From: Bacteroidaceae bacterium
Lineage (GTDB): Bacteria > Bacteroidota > Bacteroidia > Bacteroidales > Bacteroidaceae
Length of the DNA stretch: 64,000 bases
Direction: 5' to 3'
Assembly (NCBI GenBank): GCA_016280445.1
Contig: JAEEGS010000013.1
Span: 62,001 to 126,000, forward strand
Made by a program: the position numbers and the translations under genes. Positions 9,305 to 16,268 of this stretch are shown piece after piece. The notes below the pieces were generated by a model. That model saw only the letters and a list, made by a program, of their open reading frames with translations. It was not told where the DNA came from and searched no databases. The first letter of the stretch is position 1, and the number at the start of each line of letters is the position of its first letter.

Positions 9305-10888
9305 ATGAAAATTCCTACATTACTAAATATACGCCTACTACTCACCATCCTCATGCTGGGGATGGGCAGTAGTGTATGGGCAGATGGTGTGGTGTATACG
9401 CTGACTGTGCCCACAGATGTTTCCCCCTCGTATGGTGAGACGAGTACCACAACCGTCAATGGAATCGAGTGGTCTGTACCAGGCAGGATTTCAGGAAGTA
9501 GCTGGTGCATAGGAGGAGGAAAAAACACAAGTACAAGTGGAGTAAATCGAATACTTCAATCAAAAACTCCCATGAACGCTGCTATTAGCAAAATCACCAT
9601 CAACCATCTAGGAAAGTCTAGTACCGACATTACCATCAACAGTGTCACACTCGTCGTTGCAACCACAGCCAGTTTCAGCAACGCTTCCTTGATAGACATA
9701 AAAAAACTAACACCTTCCATTACTACAAACTCAGGGAGTTTTTCATTCACCCCTAACCAATACTCTCCTAAATGGGCAAAGGGATGTTACTATCAAATCA
9801 CCATCAACTACAAGAATTCTTCCTCCAACAATGGTGGACTTAATCTTTTTTCTATCCAATTCGAAGGTGATGCCAATGGCCCTGAGAACTTCACTTGGCT
9901 GTCCTCATCGCTTGAAGGAAGTGCAGACGGGACAGAAGTGGGCAAAGTGACGGCAGATGATGCCCCCGTCTCCATTGCCTTTGGAGCTGGAACAGGGGTG
10001 ACACCCACATACAATGCCACACAAAAGGGTGTCTTACTAAAAGTACGTAACCAAATCACGGTTTCTGCCCCTAAAGGCTATGCCATCAATGGCATCACAG
10101 TTCACCACACTGGCAACAGCAATGCGTTCACCCCATCTATCAGCACCTGCACTAACAAGGGACAGGCGCCCGATGGCAGCAAATATGCACAAAAGTGGAC
10201 AGGCCTTTCGCCGCACGTTACCTTAACTTGGAGCTTTGACCTTAATAACTTCTACATCTACCGCCTCCACGTCAGCTACGTTCCGCTTGCCCCTGCAGGT
10301 TCTATCACTGTCAACCCTTACGGCACAACCACCTACTGCCCTTGCAAGACACCGCTCGTGGTGGGCGATGGCACGTTGACCATGATGGCGACAGGTACGG
10401 ATGAAAACGTCATCGTCGAAGAGAACATCCCCGTGGTGCCAATCGGTACAGGCGTATTGATCCACGGAGCTAACCAGACCTACCAATGCTACACCAGTGC
10501 AGACCTCTCCACCCCTTCAGTAGCAACACTCAACCGCAACCTCTTGACAGGTGTGACCGAGGAATATGGCGTATCAGCACCCGTAGGAAGTTATGTACTG
10601 CAATACCATAGCGACGAGGGATTTGGCTTCTACCAAGTCGACGACATCCAACCCACAGTTGACCAAGGGAAAGCCTACCTGACCCTGCCTCCTAGCGGCG
10701 CCAAAGTCATCTACTTCACACAAGAAGAAGCCAACCAACACGCCACGGCCATCCATGCCACCACTGCCGACAACGCCCCGACAGGTGCCATCCATCATCT
10801 CAGCGGTGTTCGGCTCTCCCAACCACAGAAGGGTTTCAACATCATCCGTCGCACCGACGGCACCGTCATCAAGAAGGTGCTCCCCTAA
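9305..10888 (+). CDS. Secreted protein with conserved C-terminal module
   Basis: A 527-aa protein with signal peptide (IRLLLTILMLGMGSSVWA). The middle is rich in Ser, Thr and Asn and looks like two beta-sandwich regions (roughly 30-190 and 195-335). The last 190 residues start with GSITVNPYGTTTYCPCKTPL and contain PIGTGVLIHG, NLLTGVT, YVLQYH and GKAYLTLP, ending in the tail SGVRLSQPQKGFNIIRRTDG..KKVLP. The same module and a similar tail close the 1191-aa protein at 16269-19844. Such tails are common on secreted Prevotella proteins and may act in sorting; the role is unproven. No enzyme motif is seen. Confidence 0.8.
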   Translation: MKIPTLLNIRLLLTILMLGMGSSVWADGVVYTLTVPTDVSPSYGETSTTTVNGIEWSVPGRISGSSWCIGGGKNTSTSGVNRILQSKTPMNAAISKITINHLGKSSTDITINSVTLVVATTASFSNASLIDIKKLTPSITTNSGSFSFTPNQYSPKWAKGCYYQITINYKNSSSNNGGLNLFSIQFEGDANGPENFTWLSSSLEGSADGTEVGKVTADDAPVSIAFGAGTGVTPTYNATQKGVLLKVRNQITVSAPKGYAINGITVHHTGNSNAFTPSISTCTNKGQAPDGSKYAQKWTGLSPHVTLTWSFDLNNFYIYRLHVSYVPLAPAGSITVNPYGTTTYCPCKTPLVVGDGTLTMMATGTDENVIVEENIPVVPIGTGVLIHGANQTYQCYTSADLSTPSVATLNRNLLTGVTEEYGVSAPVGSYVLQYHSDEGFGFYQVDDIQPTVDQGKAYLTLPPSGAKVIYFTQEEANQHATAIHATTADNAPTGAIHHLSGVRLSQPQKGFNIIRRTDGTVIKKVLP

Positions 10889-10917
10889 CAAACTCAAAAA
10901 CTAAAATCATCAAGACA

Positions 10918-11871
10918 TTGACTGTTTCAGAACTCATCAATAAGACCGACCGGACCGCCTTCTCCTTCGAAGTGCTGCCACCCCTCAAAGGTGCAGGCAC
11001 AGAGGCACTCTTCAGCACCATCGATGCACTCAGAGACTTCGGTCCAGAATACATCAACATCACCACCCACCGCAGCGAATACGTCTACGTGGAACAGCCC
11101 GACGGCACCTACATCCGCCACTTCATGCGCCGCCGTCCGGGCACTGTGGCTGTGGCCAGTGCCATCATGCAGAAGTACGACATCAAGGTCGTGCCTCACG
11201 TGGTGGTGAGCGGAATGACCAAAGAAGACATCGAGTACATGCTCCTCGACCTCCAGTTTCTGGGCATCCAAGACCTCCTTGTGCTGCGCGGCGACAAAGC
11301 CAAGGACGAGGCACGTTTCCAGCCACTCAAAGACGGCTACGCTCATGCCACCGAACTCATCGAGCAGGTCAACCTCTTCAACCAAGGGAAATTCATCGAT
11401 GGCACCCCCATCAAAAACCCCGGCACACCCTTCTCCTACGGTGTGGCCGCCTACCCCGAGAAACACGAAGAAGCCCCTAACCCTGAGTTCGACCTCCAAG
11501 TGCTCAAACAGAAGCAAGACCTCGGAGCCGACTATGCCGTCACCCAGATCTTCTACGACAACGAGAAATACTTCCAGTTCATCGAGCGTGCCCGTCAGGC
11601 AGGCATCACCATGCCCATCATTCCGGGCATCAAACCCATGGCCAAGCTCAGCCAGTTCAACGTGCTGCCCAAGACCTTCCACCTCGACCTGCCCGAAGCA
11701 CTCTCCCACGAAATGGAACGCTGCACCACCGATGACCAGATCAAGCAACTCGGCATCGAATGGGGCATCGCCCAGTGCAAGGAACTGATGCAGCACCACG
11801 TGCCCAGCATCCACTTCTACACCATGGGCGCCACCGACAGCATCCGCCAGATCGCAAAAGCAATATATTAA
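10918..11871 (+). CDS. metF: Methylenetetrahydrofolate reductase
   Basis: A 317-aa FAD-dependent TIM-barrel enzyme that reduces 5,10-methylene-THF to 5-methyl-THF for methionine synthesis. Motifs include FSFEVLPPLKG near the N-terminus with the catalytic Glu, YINITTHRSEY, the LVLRGDKAKD segment and GADYAVTQIFYDNEKYFQF, all standard. No ATG fits; the TTG at 10918 (MTVSELINK) gives the family-typical N-terminus. The stop overlaps the ATG of holB by one base (TAATG), indicating coupling. Confidence in function is high; the TTG start is an inference from length. Confidence 0.95.
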   Translation: MTVSELINKTDRTAFSFEVLPPLKGAGTEALFSTIDALRDFGPEYINITTHRSEYVYVEQPDGTYIRHFMRRRPGTVAVASAIMQKYDIKVVPHVVVSGMTKEDIEYMLLDLQFLGIQDLLVLRGDKAKDEARFQPLKDGYAHATELIEQVNLFNQGKFIDGTPIKNPGTPFSYGVAAYPEKHEEAPNPEFDLQVLKQKQDLGADYAVTQIFYDNEKYFQFIERARQAGITMPIIPGIKPMAKLSQFNVLPKTFHLDLPEALSHEMERCTTDDQIKQLGIEWGIAQCKELMQHHVPSIHFYTMGATDSIRQIAKAIY

Positions 11872-12962
11872 TGACCTTCGACCAAATCATAGGACAACCA
11901 CAAGCCAAGCAGCACCTGCTCGACGAACTTCAGCAGGGGCGCATCCCGCATGCCCTGATGCTTCATGGTCCCGAAGGCAACGGTGCCCTACCCCTCGCCA
12001 TCGCCTATGCCCAACGGCTGCTGGGCGGCGGACCGATGGCCGAGAAACTGCAGCACCCCGACCTCCACTTCGTCTTCCCCATCTACAAGAAGACCAGCGG
12101 AAAAGACTCCTACTGCGACGACTTCCTGCACGAATGGCGCGAACTGCTCCTCACCAAGCCCTACTTCGGCATGGCCGAATGGATGGACATGGCAGGTGCC
12201 GAAAACCAGCAACTCGTCATCTACGCCAACGAGAGCGACGCCATCCTGCACAAACTCAGCCTCAAATCCAGCCAGGGAGGCTATAAAGTCATGGTCATCT
12301 GGCTACCAGAGAAGATGAACACCGAGTGCGCCAACAAACTCCTCAAACTCCTCGAGGAGCCGCCCACACAGACCGTCTTCCTCCTGGTCAGCGAACAACC
12401 CGACCGAGTGCTCCAAACCATCCGTAGCCGCACACAGATGCTCGCCGTGCCACAACTCACCGAGCAAGACATCGAACAGGCACTCGTCAACCGTCACGCC
12501 ATCCTGCCCGCCGAGGCCAAACGCATCGCACGAGCCTGCAACGGCAACATGGCGCAAGCCCTGCGCATCATCACCAGCCAGGCCAACAGCGACTACTACT
12601 TCGACCTCTTCGTCGAACTCATGCGCCTCGCCTACGTGCGGAAGGTCAAAGAGATGAAACTCTGGAGCGAGCGAGTGGCAGGCATGGGACGTGAGCGCAT
12701 CAAAGCCTTTCTCGACTACTGTCAACGGATGGTGCGCGAGAACTTCATCTACAACTTCCATCGTCAAGAGGAACTCAACTACATGACCGAAAAAGAAGCC
12801 CAGTTTGCCGTCAAGTTCGCCCCCTTCATCAACGAACGCAACGTCATCGGCATCATGGAGGAACTCTCCCTTGCCCAACGGGACATCGGCCAGAACACCA
12901 ACGCCAAAATCGTCTTCTTTGACTTCGCCCTCAAAATGATTGTGCTGATAAAGAACAGGTGA
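11871..12962 (+). CDS. holB: DNA polymerase III delta-prime subunit
   Basis: A 363-aa AAA+ clamp-loader subunit. It begins MTFDQIIGQPQAKQHLLDEL and has the fold's usual segments: IPHALMLHGPEGNGALPLA in place of a P-loop, VMVIWLPEKMN..CANKLLKLLEEPP (sensor/DExx region) and RTQMLAVPQLTEQDIEQAL. The P-loop Lys is replaced by Ala (GPEGNGAL), so ATP binding is probably lost, as in other delta-prime subunits that act as a rigid wrench. It lies upstream of ricT, an order widespread in Bacteroidetes. Confidence 0.93.
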   Translation: MTFDQIIGQPQAKQHLLDELQQGRIPHALMLHGPEGNGALPLAIAYAQRLLGGGPMAEKLQHPDLHFVFPIYKKTSGKDSYCDDFLHEWRELLLTKPYFGMAEWMDMAGAENQQLVIYANESDAILHKLSLKSSQGGYKVMVIWLPEKMNTECANKLLKLLEEPPTQTVFLLVSEQPDRVLQTIRSRTQMLAVPQLTEQDIEQALVNRHAILPAEAKRIARACNGNMAQALRIITSQANSDYYFDLFVELMRLAYVRKVKEMKLWSERVAGMGRERIKAFLDYCQRMVRENFIYNFHRQEELNYMTEKEAQFAVKFAPFINERNVIGIMEELSLAQRDIGQNTNAKIVFFDFALKMIVLIKNR

Positions 12963-12978
12963 GACAGGGAGAGAGGGA

Positions 12979-13010
12979 GGAAACATCGCCTCTTTGGGGC
13001 AAATTCTACG
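12979..13010. repeat. Fragment of the composite dispersed repeat
   Basis: The segment GGAAACATCGCC..GGGGCAAATTC between holB and ricT matches the core found in the copies at 14638-14672 and 15747-15780 (GAAACATCGCCCTTCGGACAAATTC). Only the core is present, without the flanking arms. Confidence 0.55.
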
Positions 13011-13056
13011 AAATAGAAACAATATATACTAATGTGTAAAATATAAAGTATAAGAT

Positions 13057-14163
13057 ATGAGTGATTTCAAATGTGGAAACTGTCACGGTGAGATCTGTGC
13101 CCAAGGGTGCAGCCGCCATGCAGACAAACTCAATACCTACGACTGGCTGGCCGACCTGCCCGACAACACCATAGCCTGCGACATTGTGGAAGTGCAGTTC
13201 AAGCCACCTCGTAAGGGATACTACATCAACGCCAACCACCTGCCCCTCGAAAAAGGCGACGTGGTGGCCGTCGAAGCCAGCCCTGGCCACGACATCGGCA
13301 CCGTCACTATGACAGGACGCCTCGTGCCCCTGCAAGTCAAGAAAGCCAACCTCAAGCCCGGCACCGAACTGAAGAAAATCTACCGCAAGGCACGCCAGAG
13401 CGACATCGACAAGTTCAACGAAGCCAAGAAACGCGAACATGAGACCATGATAGAGAGCCGCCAGATTGCCCTCCACCTCGGCCTCAAGATGAAGATAGGC
13501 GACGTGGAATACCAAGGCGACGGCAACAAAGCCATCTTCTACTACATCGCCGACCAGCGCGTCGACTTCCGCGAACTCATCAAAGTGCTCGCCGACCGCT
13601 TCCACGTACGCATCGAGATGAAGCAAATCGGTGCACGCCAAGAAGCAGGCCGCATCGGTGGCATCGGCCCCTGCGGACGCGAACTCTGCTGCGCCACCTG
13701 GATGACCAACTTCATCAGCGTCAGCACCGCAGCCGCCCGTTTCCAGGACATCTCGCTCAACCCCCAGAAACTGGCCGGACAATGCGCCAAACTCAAGTGC
13801 TGCATGAACTACGAGGTGGACCAATACATGGAGTCGCTCAAGAAACTCCCATCGCGCGAGATCACGCTCCACACACAGGATGCCGAGTTCTTCTTCTTCA
13901 AAGCCGACATCCTGGCCAAGAAAATCACCTACTCCACCGACAAGAAAGCACTCGTCAACGAGACCACCATCTCCGCCCGACGCGCCTTCGAGGTGATGCA
14001 GATGAACCGCAACGGACAGAAACCTGAATCGCTGCTCGACGAAGACCGCGAACCTGTTGCATCCACCACATCATCCGACCTGCTCGACCAAGACATCACA
14101 CGCTTCGACAACCAGAACAAGAAGCGCAAGAAAAAGAAGAAGAAAGGCAACCCGCAGAAATGA
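13057..14163 (+). CDS. ricT: PSP1-domain protein RicT (YaaT family)
   Basis: A 368-aa cytoplasmic protein with the PSP1 core. The N-terminal Cys cluster (FKCGNCHGEICAQGCSRH) and the later GIGPCGRELCCATW and KLAGQCAKLKCCMNYE motifs give the Cys pattern of the RicT branch, whose Bacillus homologue sits in an iron-sulfur complex affecting RNA processing. The C-terminus is a Lys-rich disordered tail (KKRKKKKKKGNPQK). Its last 4 nt overlap the start of gldH (ATGA), so translation is coupled. The role in Bacteroidetes has not been established. Confidence 0.9.
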   Translation: MSDFKCGNCHGEICAQGCSRHADKLNTYDWLADLPDNTIACDIVEVQFKPPRKGYYINANHLPLEKGDVVAVEASPGHDIGTVTMTGRLVPLQVKKANLKPGTELKKIYRKARQSDIDKFNEAKKREHETMIESRQIALHLGLKMKIGDVEYQGDGNKAIFYYIADQRVDFRELIKVLADRFHVRIEMKQIGARQEAGRIGGIGPCGRELCCATWMTNFISVSTAAARFQDISLNPQKLAGQCAKLKCCMNYEVDQYMESLKKLPSREITLHTQDAEFFFFKADILAKKITYSTDKKALVNETTISARRAFEVMQMNRNGQKPESLLDEDREPVASTTSSDLLDQDITRFDNQNKKRKKKKKKGNPQK

Positions 14164-14609
14164 CCCGACACACCCTCATCCTGCTCGTCGCGGCCGCACT
14201 CCTCCTCACCTCCTGTGGGGGGCAGCTCTACCATACCGCGTATCGCAACCTGTCCCACAGCCAGTGGGACAGCCGCGACACGCTCCTCTTCGACCTGCCC
14301 CCATCCAACCAGGACCTTGACCTCTCGCTCACCCTCGCCGTGCGCACCACCAAACCCTTTGCCTATCGCGACATCGTCACCCAACTCGACATCATCCGCG
14401 ACGGGCGCACCCTCTCCTCCACCCCCATCACAATCACCGTCAACGACGACCCGCAACCCAAGACCACAGGGTTCCTCACACGCGAAAGCCACTCGGCGCC
14501 CAGCACCCTCCACATGGAGGCAGGACACCGATACGCCCTCCGCATCACCCACCGTATGCGGCTCAATCCCCTCGACCACATCCCCACAGTGGGAATCATC
14601 GCTGAATAA
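14160..14609 (+). CDS. gldH: Gliding-motility-type lipoprotein GldH
   Basis: A 149-aa lipoprotein. The signal sequence MTRHTLILLVAAALLLTSCGG ends in a clear lipobox (LTSC). The mature part has the family features YHTAYRNLSHSQWDSRDTLLFDLP and a C-terminal RITHRMRLNPLDHIPTVGI. In Flavobacterium GldH is needed for gliding; in non-gliding Bacteroidetes the orthologue is kept and its job is unclear. It follows ricT with a 4-nt overlap and is the last gene of this rightward series. Confidence 0.9.
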   Translation: MTRHTLILLVAAALLLTSCGGQLYHTAYRNLSHSQWDSRDTLLFDLPPSNQDLDLSLTLAVRTTKPFAYRDIVTQLDIIRDGRTLSSTPITITVNDDPQPKTTGFLTRESHSAPSTLHMEAGHRYALRITHRMRLNPLDHIPTVGIIAE

Positions 14610-14629
14610 ACGCGGATATCACACAGAAA

Positions 14630-14695
14630 TGATATAAGAAACATCGCCCTTCGGACAAATTCAACGAGGAGTTGTTTCTGTGATTTCTGTGTGAG
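14630..14695. repeat. Composite dispersed repeat, copy R1 (short)
   Basis: The arm CACACAGAAAT, the core GAAACATCGCCCTTCGGACA and the opposite arm TTTCTGTGATTTCTGTGTGA are present in 66 nt. This copy lacks the long inner arm. The gene-free stretch 14610-15033 consists almost wholly of copies R1-R3 and two hairpins. Confidence 0.8.
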
Positions 14696-14725
14696 ATTTA
14701 TCTATGTGAGACAATTGATTTCTGA

Positions 14726-14748
14726 GAGCCGTGCGCGGCTCTTTTTTT
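14726..14748 (+). terminator. GAGCCG/CGGCTC hairpin with T-tract
   Basis: GAGCCG (14726-14731), loop TGCG, CGGCTC (14736-14741), then seven T. It has the form of a rho-independent terminator and the same hairpin recurs beside other repeat copies. It could end the holB-ricT-gldH transcript. Confidence 0.7.
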
Positions 14749-14750
14749 GT

Positions 14751-14890
14751 CACACAGAAATCACGGAAATTCACAGAAAGAAGAGGAGAAACATACCCCT
14801 ACGGGATGATGGAACGGATTGAACGAACCTTTAGCTCGGCGTAGCCAATGAGACGAAGATTTCTGTGGTTTCTGTGATTTCTGTGTGAGA
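14751..14890. repeat. Composite dispersed repeat, copy R2 (full)
   Basis: A full-length unit: left arm CACACAGAAATCACGGAAAT + TCACAGAAAG, core with CCCCTACGGGATGATGGAAC and CTTTAGCTCGGCGTAGCC, right arm TTTCTGTGGTTTCTGTGATT + TCTGTGTGAG. The arms form a long imperfect inverted repeat. The copy ending at 20806 has the same core, including CTTTAGCTCGGCGTAGCC. Confidence 0.85.
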
Positions 14891-14898
14891 ATGAGAGG

Positions 14899-14921
14899 GA
14901 GCCGTGGACGGCTCTTTTTTT
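14899..14921 (+). terminator. GAGCCG/CGGCTC hairpin with T-tract
   Basis: GAGCCG (14899-14904), loop TGGA, CGGCTC (14909-14914) and seven T. It links repeat copies R2 and R3 and has terminator form on the + strand. Confidence 0.65.
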
Positions 14922-14925
14922 AGGG

Positions 14926-15002
14926 CACACAGAAATCACGGAAACTCACAGAAAGAAGGGGTATGTTTATTACATAGATTATTCTCGTTTCATCTGCCCG
15001 CA
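14926..15002. repeat. Composite dispersed repeat, copy R3 (left arm plus inverted core)
   Basis: The left arm CACACAGAAATCACGGAAAC is followed by GAAGGGGTATGTTTATTACA, and the end CGTTTCATCTGCCCGCAGG resembles the reverse complement of the core seen elsewhere (CCTGCGGGATGATGGAACG). The unit stops at the toxin gene. The copy at 15846-15935 has the same make-up. Confidence 0.7.
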
Positions 15003-15033
15003 GGCTATGTGCTACACTTATGTAGCACGACAG

Positions 15034-15330
15034 TTAAGGTCTGTCTTGCTGTCGCGTGAATACCAAATCGATGATGTGAACATGAGTAGCCGTGTGCCAG
15101 TAGTAGATAAAGCATCTCGGGTGGTTGATGTATCGACGATATTGACGCTCCCCCACCACTTTGTGCTTGATGCCAACGCTCGGCATGTGGGCAATCATGT
15201 CAACACTTTCTTTCACATTTTGGACAAAAGACCTGACGAACGCCTCACCACAATTGGCCAGATACCACAAGGATTTCTCATCCAGTCGACGGATAGCCCG
15301 ATTGCTCCATGTCACTATAGGTTGAGCCAT
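15034..15330 (-). CDS. RelE/ParE-superfamily toxin
   Basis: A 98-aa basic protein with the ParE fold pattern: IVTWSNRAIRRLDEKSLWYL at the N-terminus, a long helix (FVRSFVQNVKESVDMIAHMP), then the strands GERQYRRYINHPRCFIYYW and THVHIIDLVFTRQQDRP, the last carrying the Arg usual near the C-terminus of these toxins. ParE toxins block gyrase and RelE toxins cleave ribosome-bound mRNA; the subtype cannot be settled here. Its ATG at 15330 lies inside the antitoxin gene (16-nt overlap), the normal coupling of a type II pair. Confidence 0.85.
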   Translation of the reverse strand: MAQPIVTWSNRAIRRLDEKSLWYLANCGEAFVRSFVQNVKESVDMIAHMPSVGIKHKVVGERQYRRYINHPRCFIYYWHTATHVHIIDLVFTRQQDRP

Positions 15331-15641
15331 CTGTCAAAGACTTTTTGTACTTCATCAGCCGAGGCTATACCGCTCTCTTCCGATTCCTTTTCCATCCGCG
15401 TCCAATCCGATTCAGTAGCAAGCACATCATACACAAACGGCTCACCGACAAGGAAGTTACGCGCTTGCAACTCATCTTGCCGCTCACGGTCATAGTTCTC
15501 ATGCACAAAGTCGCGCATGAAGGCCTTTTTCGGATTCTCCTCCACCATTGTGTCGGTCATCCATCCAGCCATCACAGGTTCACCAGCCATGCTGTTCTCC
15601 TCGGGCTGCGACAAGTTCTCTGTGTAATCAACTTCTTTCAT
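15315..15641 (-). CDS. Antitoxin of the RelE/ParE-type pair
   Basis: A 108-aa acidic protein starting MKEVDYTENLSQPEENSMAG. It precedes and overlaps the toxin gene, which is the main evidence for its role. No clear ribbon-helix-helix or HTH motif is recognised. The C-terminal part (EKESEESGIASADEVQKVFDRW) is a plausible toxin-binding helix. Starts further upstream are in frame but lie in the promoter region. It belongs to the group of poorly conserved antitoxins often found with ParE-like toxins in Bacteroidetes. Confidence 0.75.
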   Translation of the reverse strand: MKEVDYTENLSQPEENSMAGEPVMAGWMTDTMVEENPKKAFMRDFVHENYDRERQDELQARNFLVGEPFVYDVLATESDWTRMEKESEESGIASADEVQKVFDRWLNL

Positions 15642-15672
15642 GTTGAGATGGTACAAGTACAAAATTAGGGAA

Positions 15673-15704
15673 CAAATATAGGTGTTTATTTTATATCGTA
15701 CAAA
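15673..15704 (-). promoter_or_regulatory. Promoter of the toxin-antitoxin operon
   Basis: TTTG (15701-15704), exactly 20 nt, then TATATTTG (15673-15680): a full match to the Bacteroidetes consensus, 31 nt before the antitoxin ATG. Confidence 0.75.
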
Positions 15705-15746
15705 GAAATGAGGGGAAAAGTAGATATCGTACAAAAGATTATGTAA

Positions 15747-15935
15747 GAAACATCATCCTTCGGGCAAATTCAACGAGGAGTTGTTTCTGTGGTTTCTGTG
15801 ATTTCTGTGTGAGAATGAGAGGGAGCCGTGCGCGGCTCTTTTTTTAGGGCACACAGAAAGCACGGAAATTCACAGAAAGAAGGGGTATGTTTATTTCATG
15901 GATTATTTTCGTTGAATCATCCCGAAGGGGTATGT
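15747..15935. repeat. Composite dispersed repeat, copies R4 and R5
   Basis: R4 (15747-15812) has the core GAAACATCATCCTTCGGGCA and the right arm. The hairpin at 15823-15845 follows, then R5 (15846-15935) with left arm CACACAGAAAGCACGGAAAT and an inverted core ending GAATCATCCCGAAGGGGTAT. The gene-free stretch 15642-16035 holds only these, the operon promoter and the hairpin at 15984. Confidence 0.8.
15823..15845 (+). terminator. GAGCCG/CGGCTC hairpin with T-tract
   Basis: GAGCCG (15823-15828), loop TGCG, CGGCTC (15833-15838) and seven T; the same hairpin as at 14726 and 14899. Confidence 0.6.
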
Positions 15936-15983
15936 TTTTGATATAAAAGTATTTGTGCGGCGCTTGTATCGGAATGCCATGAA

Positions 15984-16015
15984 CAAAGGGTTCCCTCGTG
16001 TGAGGGAACCCTTTG
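15984..16015 (-). terminator. Perfect 14-bp hairpin after the small-peptide gene
   Basis: CAAAGGGTTCCCTC (15984-15997) pairs perfectly with 16002-16015 around a 4-nt loop. It lies 20 nt past the stop of the small gene at 16036, the position of an intrinsic terminator, though no long T-tract follows. Confidence 0.65.
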
Positions 16016-16035
16016 TCGTATAGATGAATGTCTGA

Positions 16036-16224
16036 TTACCAGAGGCTGCGTTTGTAGCCATCGTCGGTGGTGGAGAAGATGCCGCCACGCTCCTTGGCTT
16101 CAATCGTTGCGCCATTGTAATTAGTCCCCGTATTGATTCTAATGCTTTGGTTAGAGGCTTGCAACATGCTCCCTGTTTTGACGATGACGATTTCCATCAT
16201 GGGCTTTTCATATATCTTTTTCAT
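16036..16224 (-). CDS. Small leader-like peptide of the KKIYEKP type
   Basis: A 62-aa peptide starting MKKIYEKPMMEIVIVKTGSM, followed by LQASNQSIRINTGTN and a charged, Gly-rich C-terminus ending SLW. Bacteroidetes encode many short proteins of the form MKK.Y.KP..E.....-hydrophobic-L.....; their role is unknown, and some resemble precursor or leader peptides. The start at 16224 is favoured over ATG 16242 because AAAGGAAAC sits just upstream. It lies 44 nt after the 1191-aa protein gene on the same strand, so they may share a transcript. Confidence 0.6.
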   Translation of the reverse strand: MKKIYEKPMMEIVIVKTGSMLQASNQSIRINTGTNYNGATIEAKERGGIFSTTDDGYKRSLW

Positions 16225-16268
16225 TGTTTTGTTTCCTTTCATTGTTTAATGATACATTTCTTTTCTGC

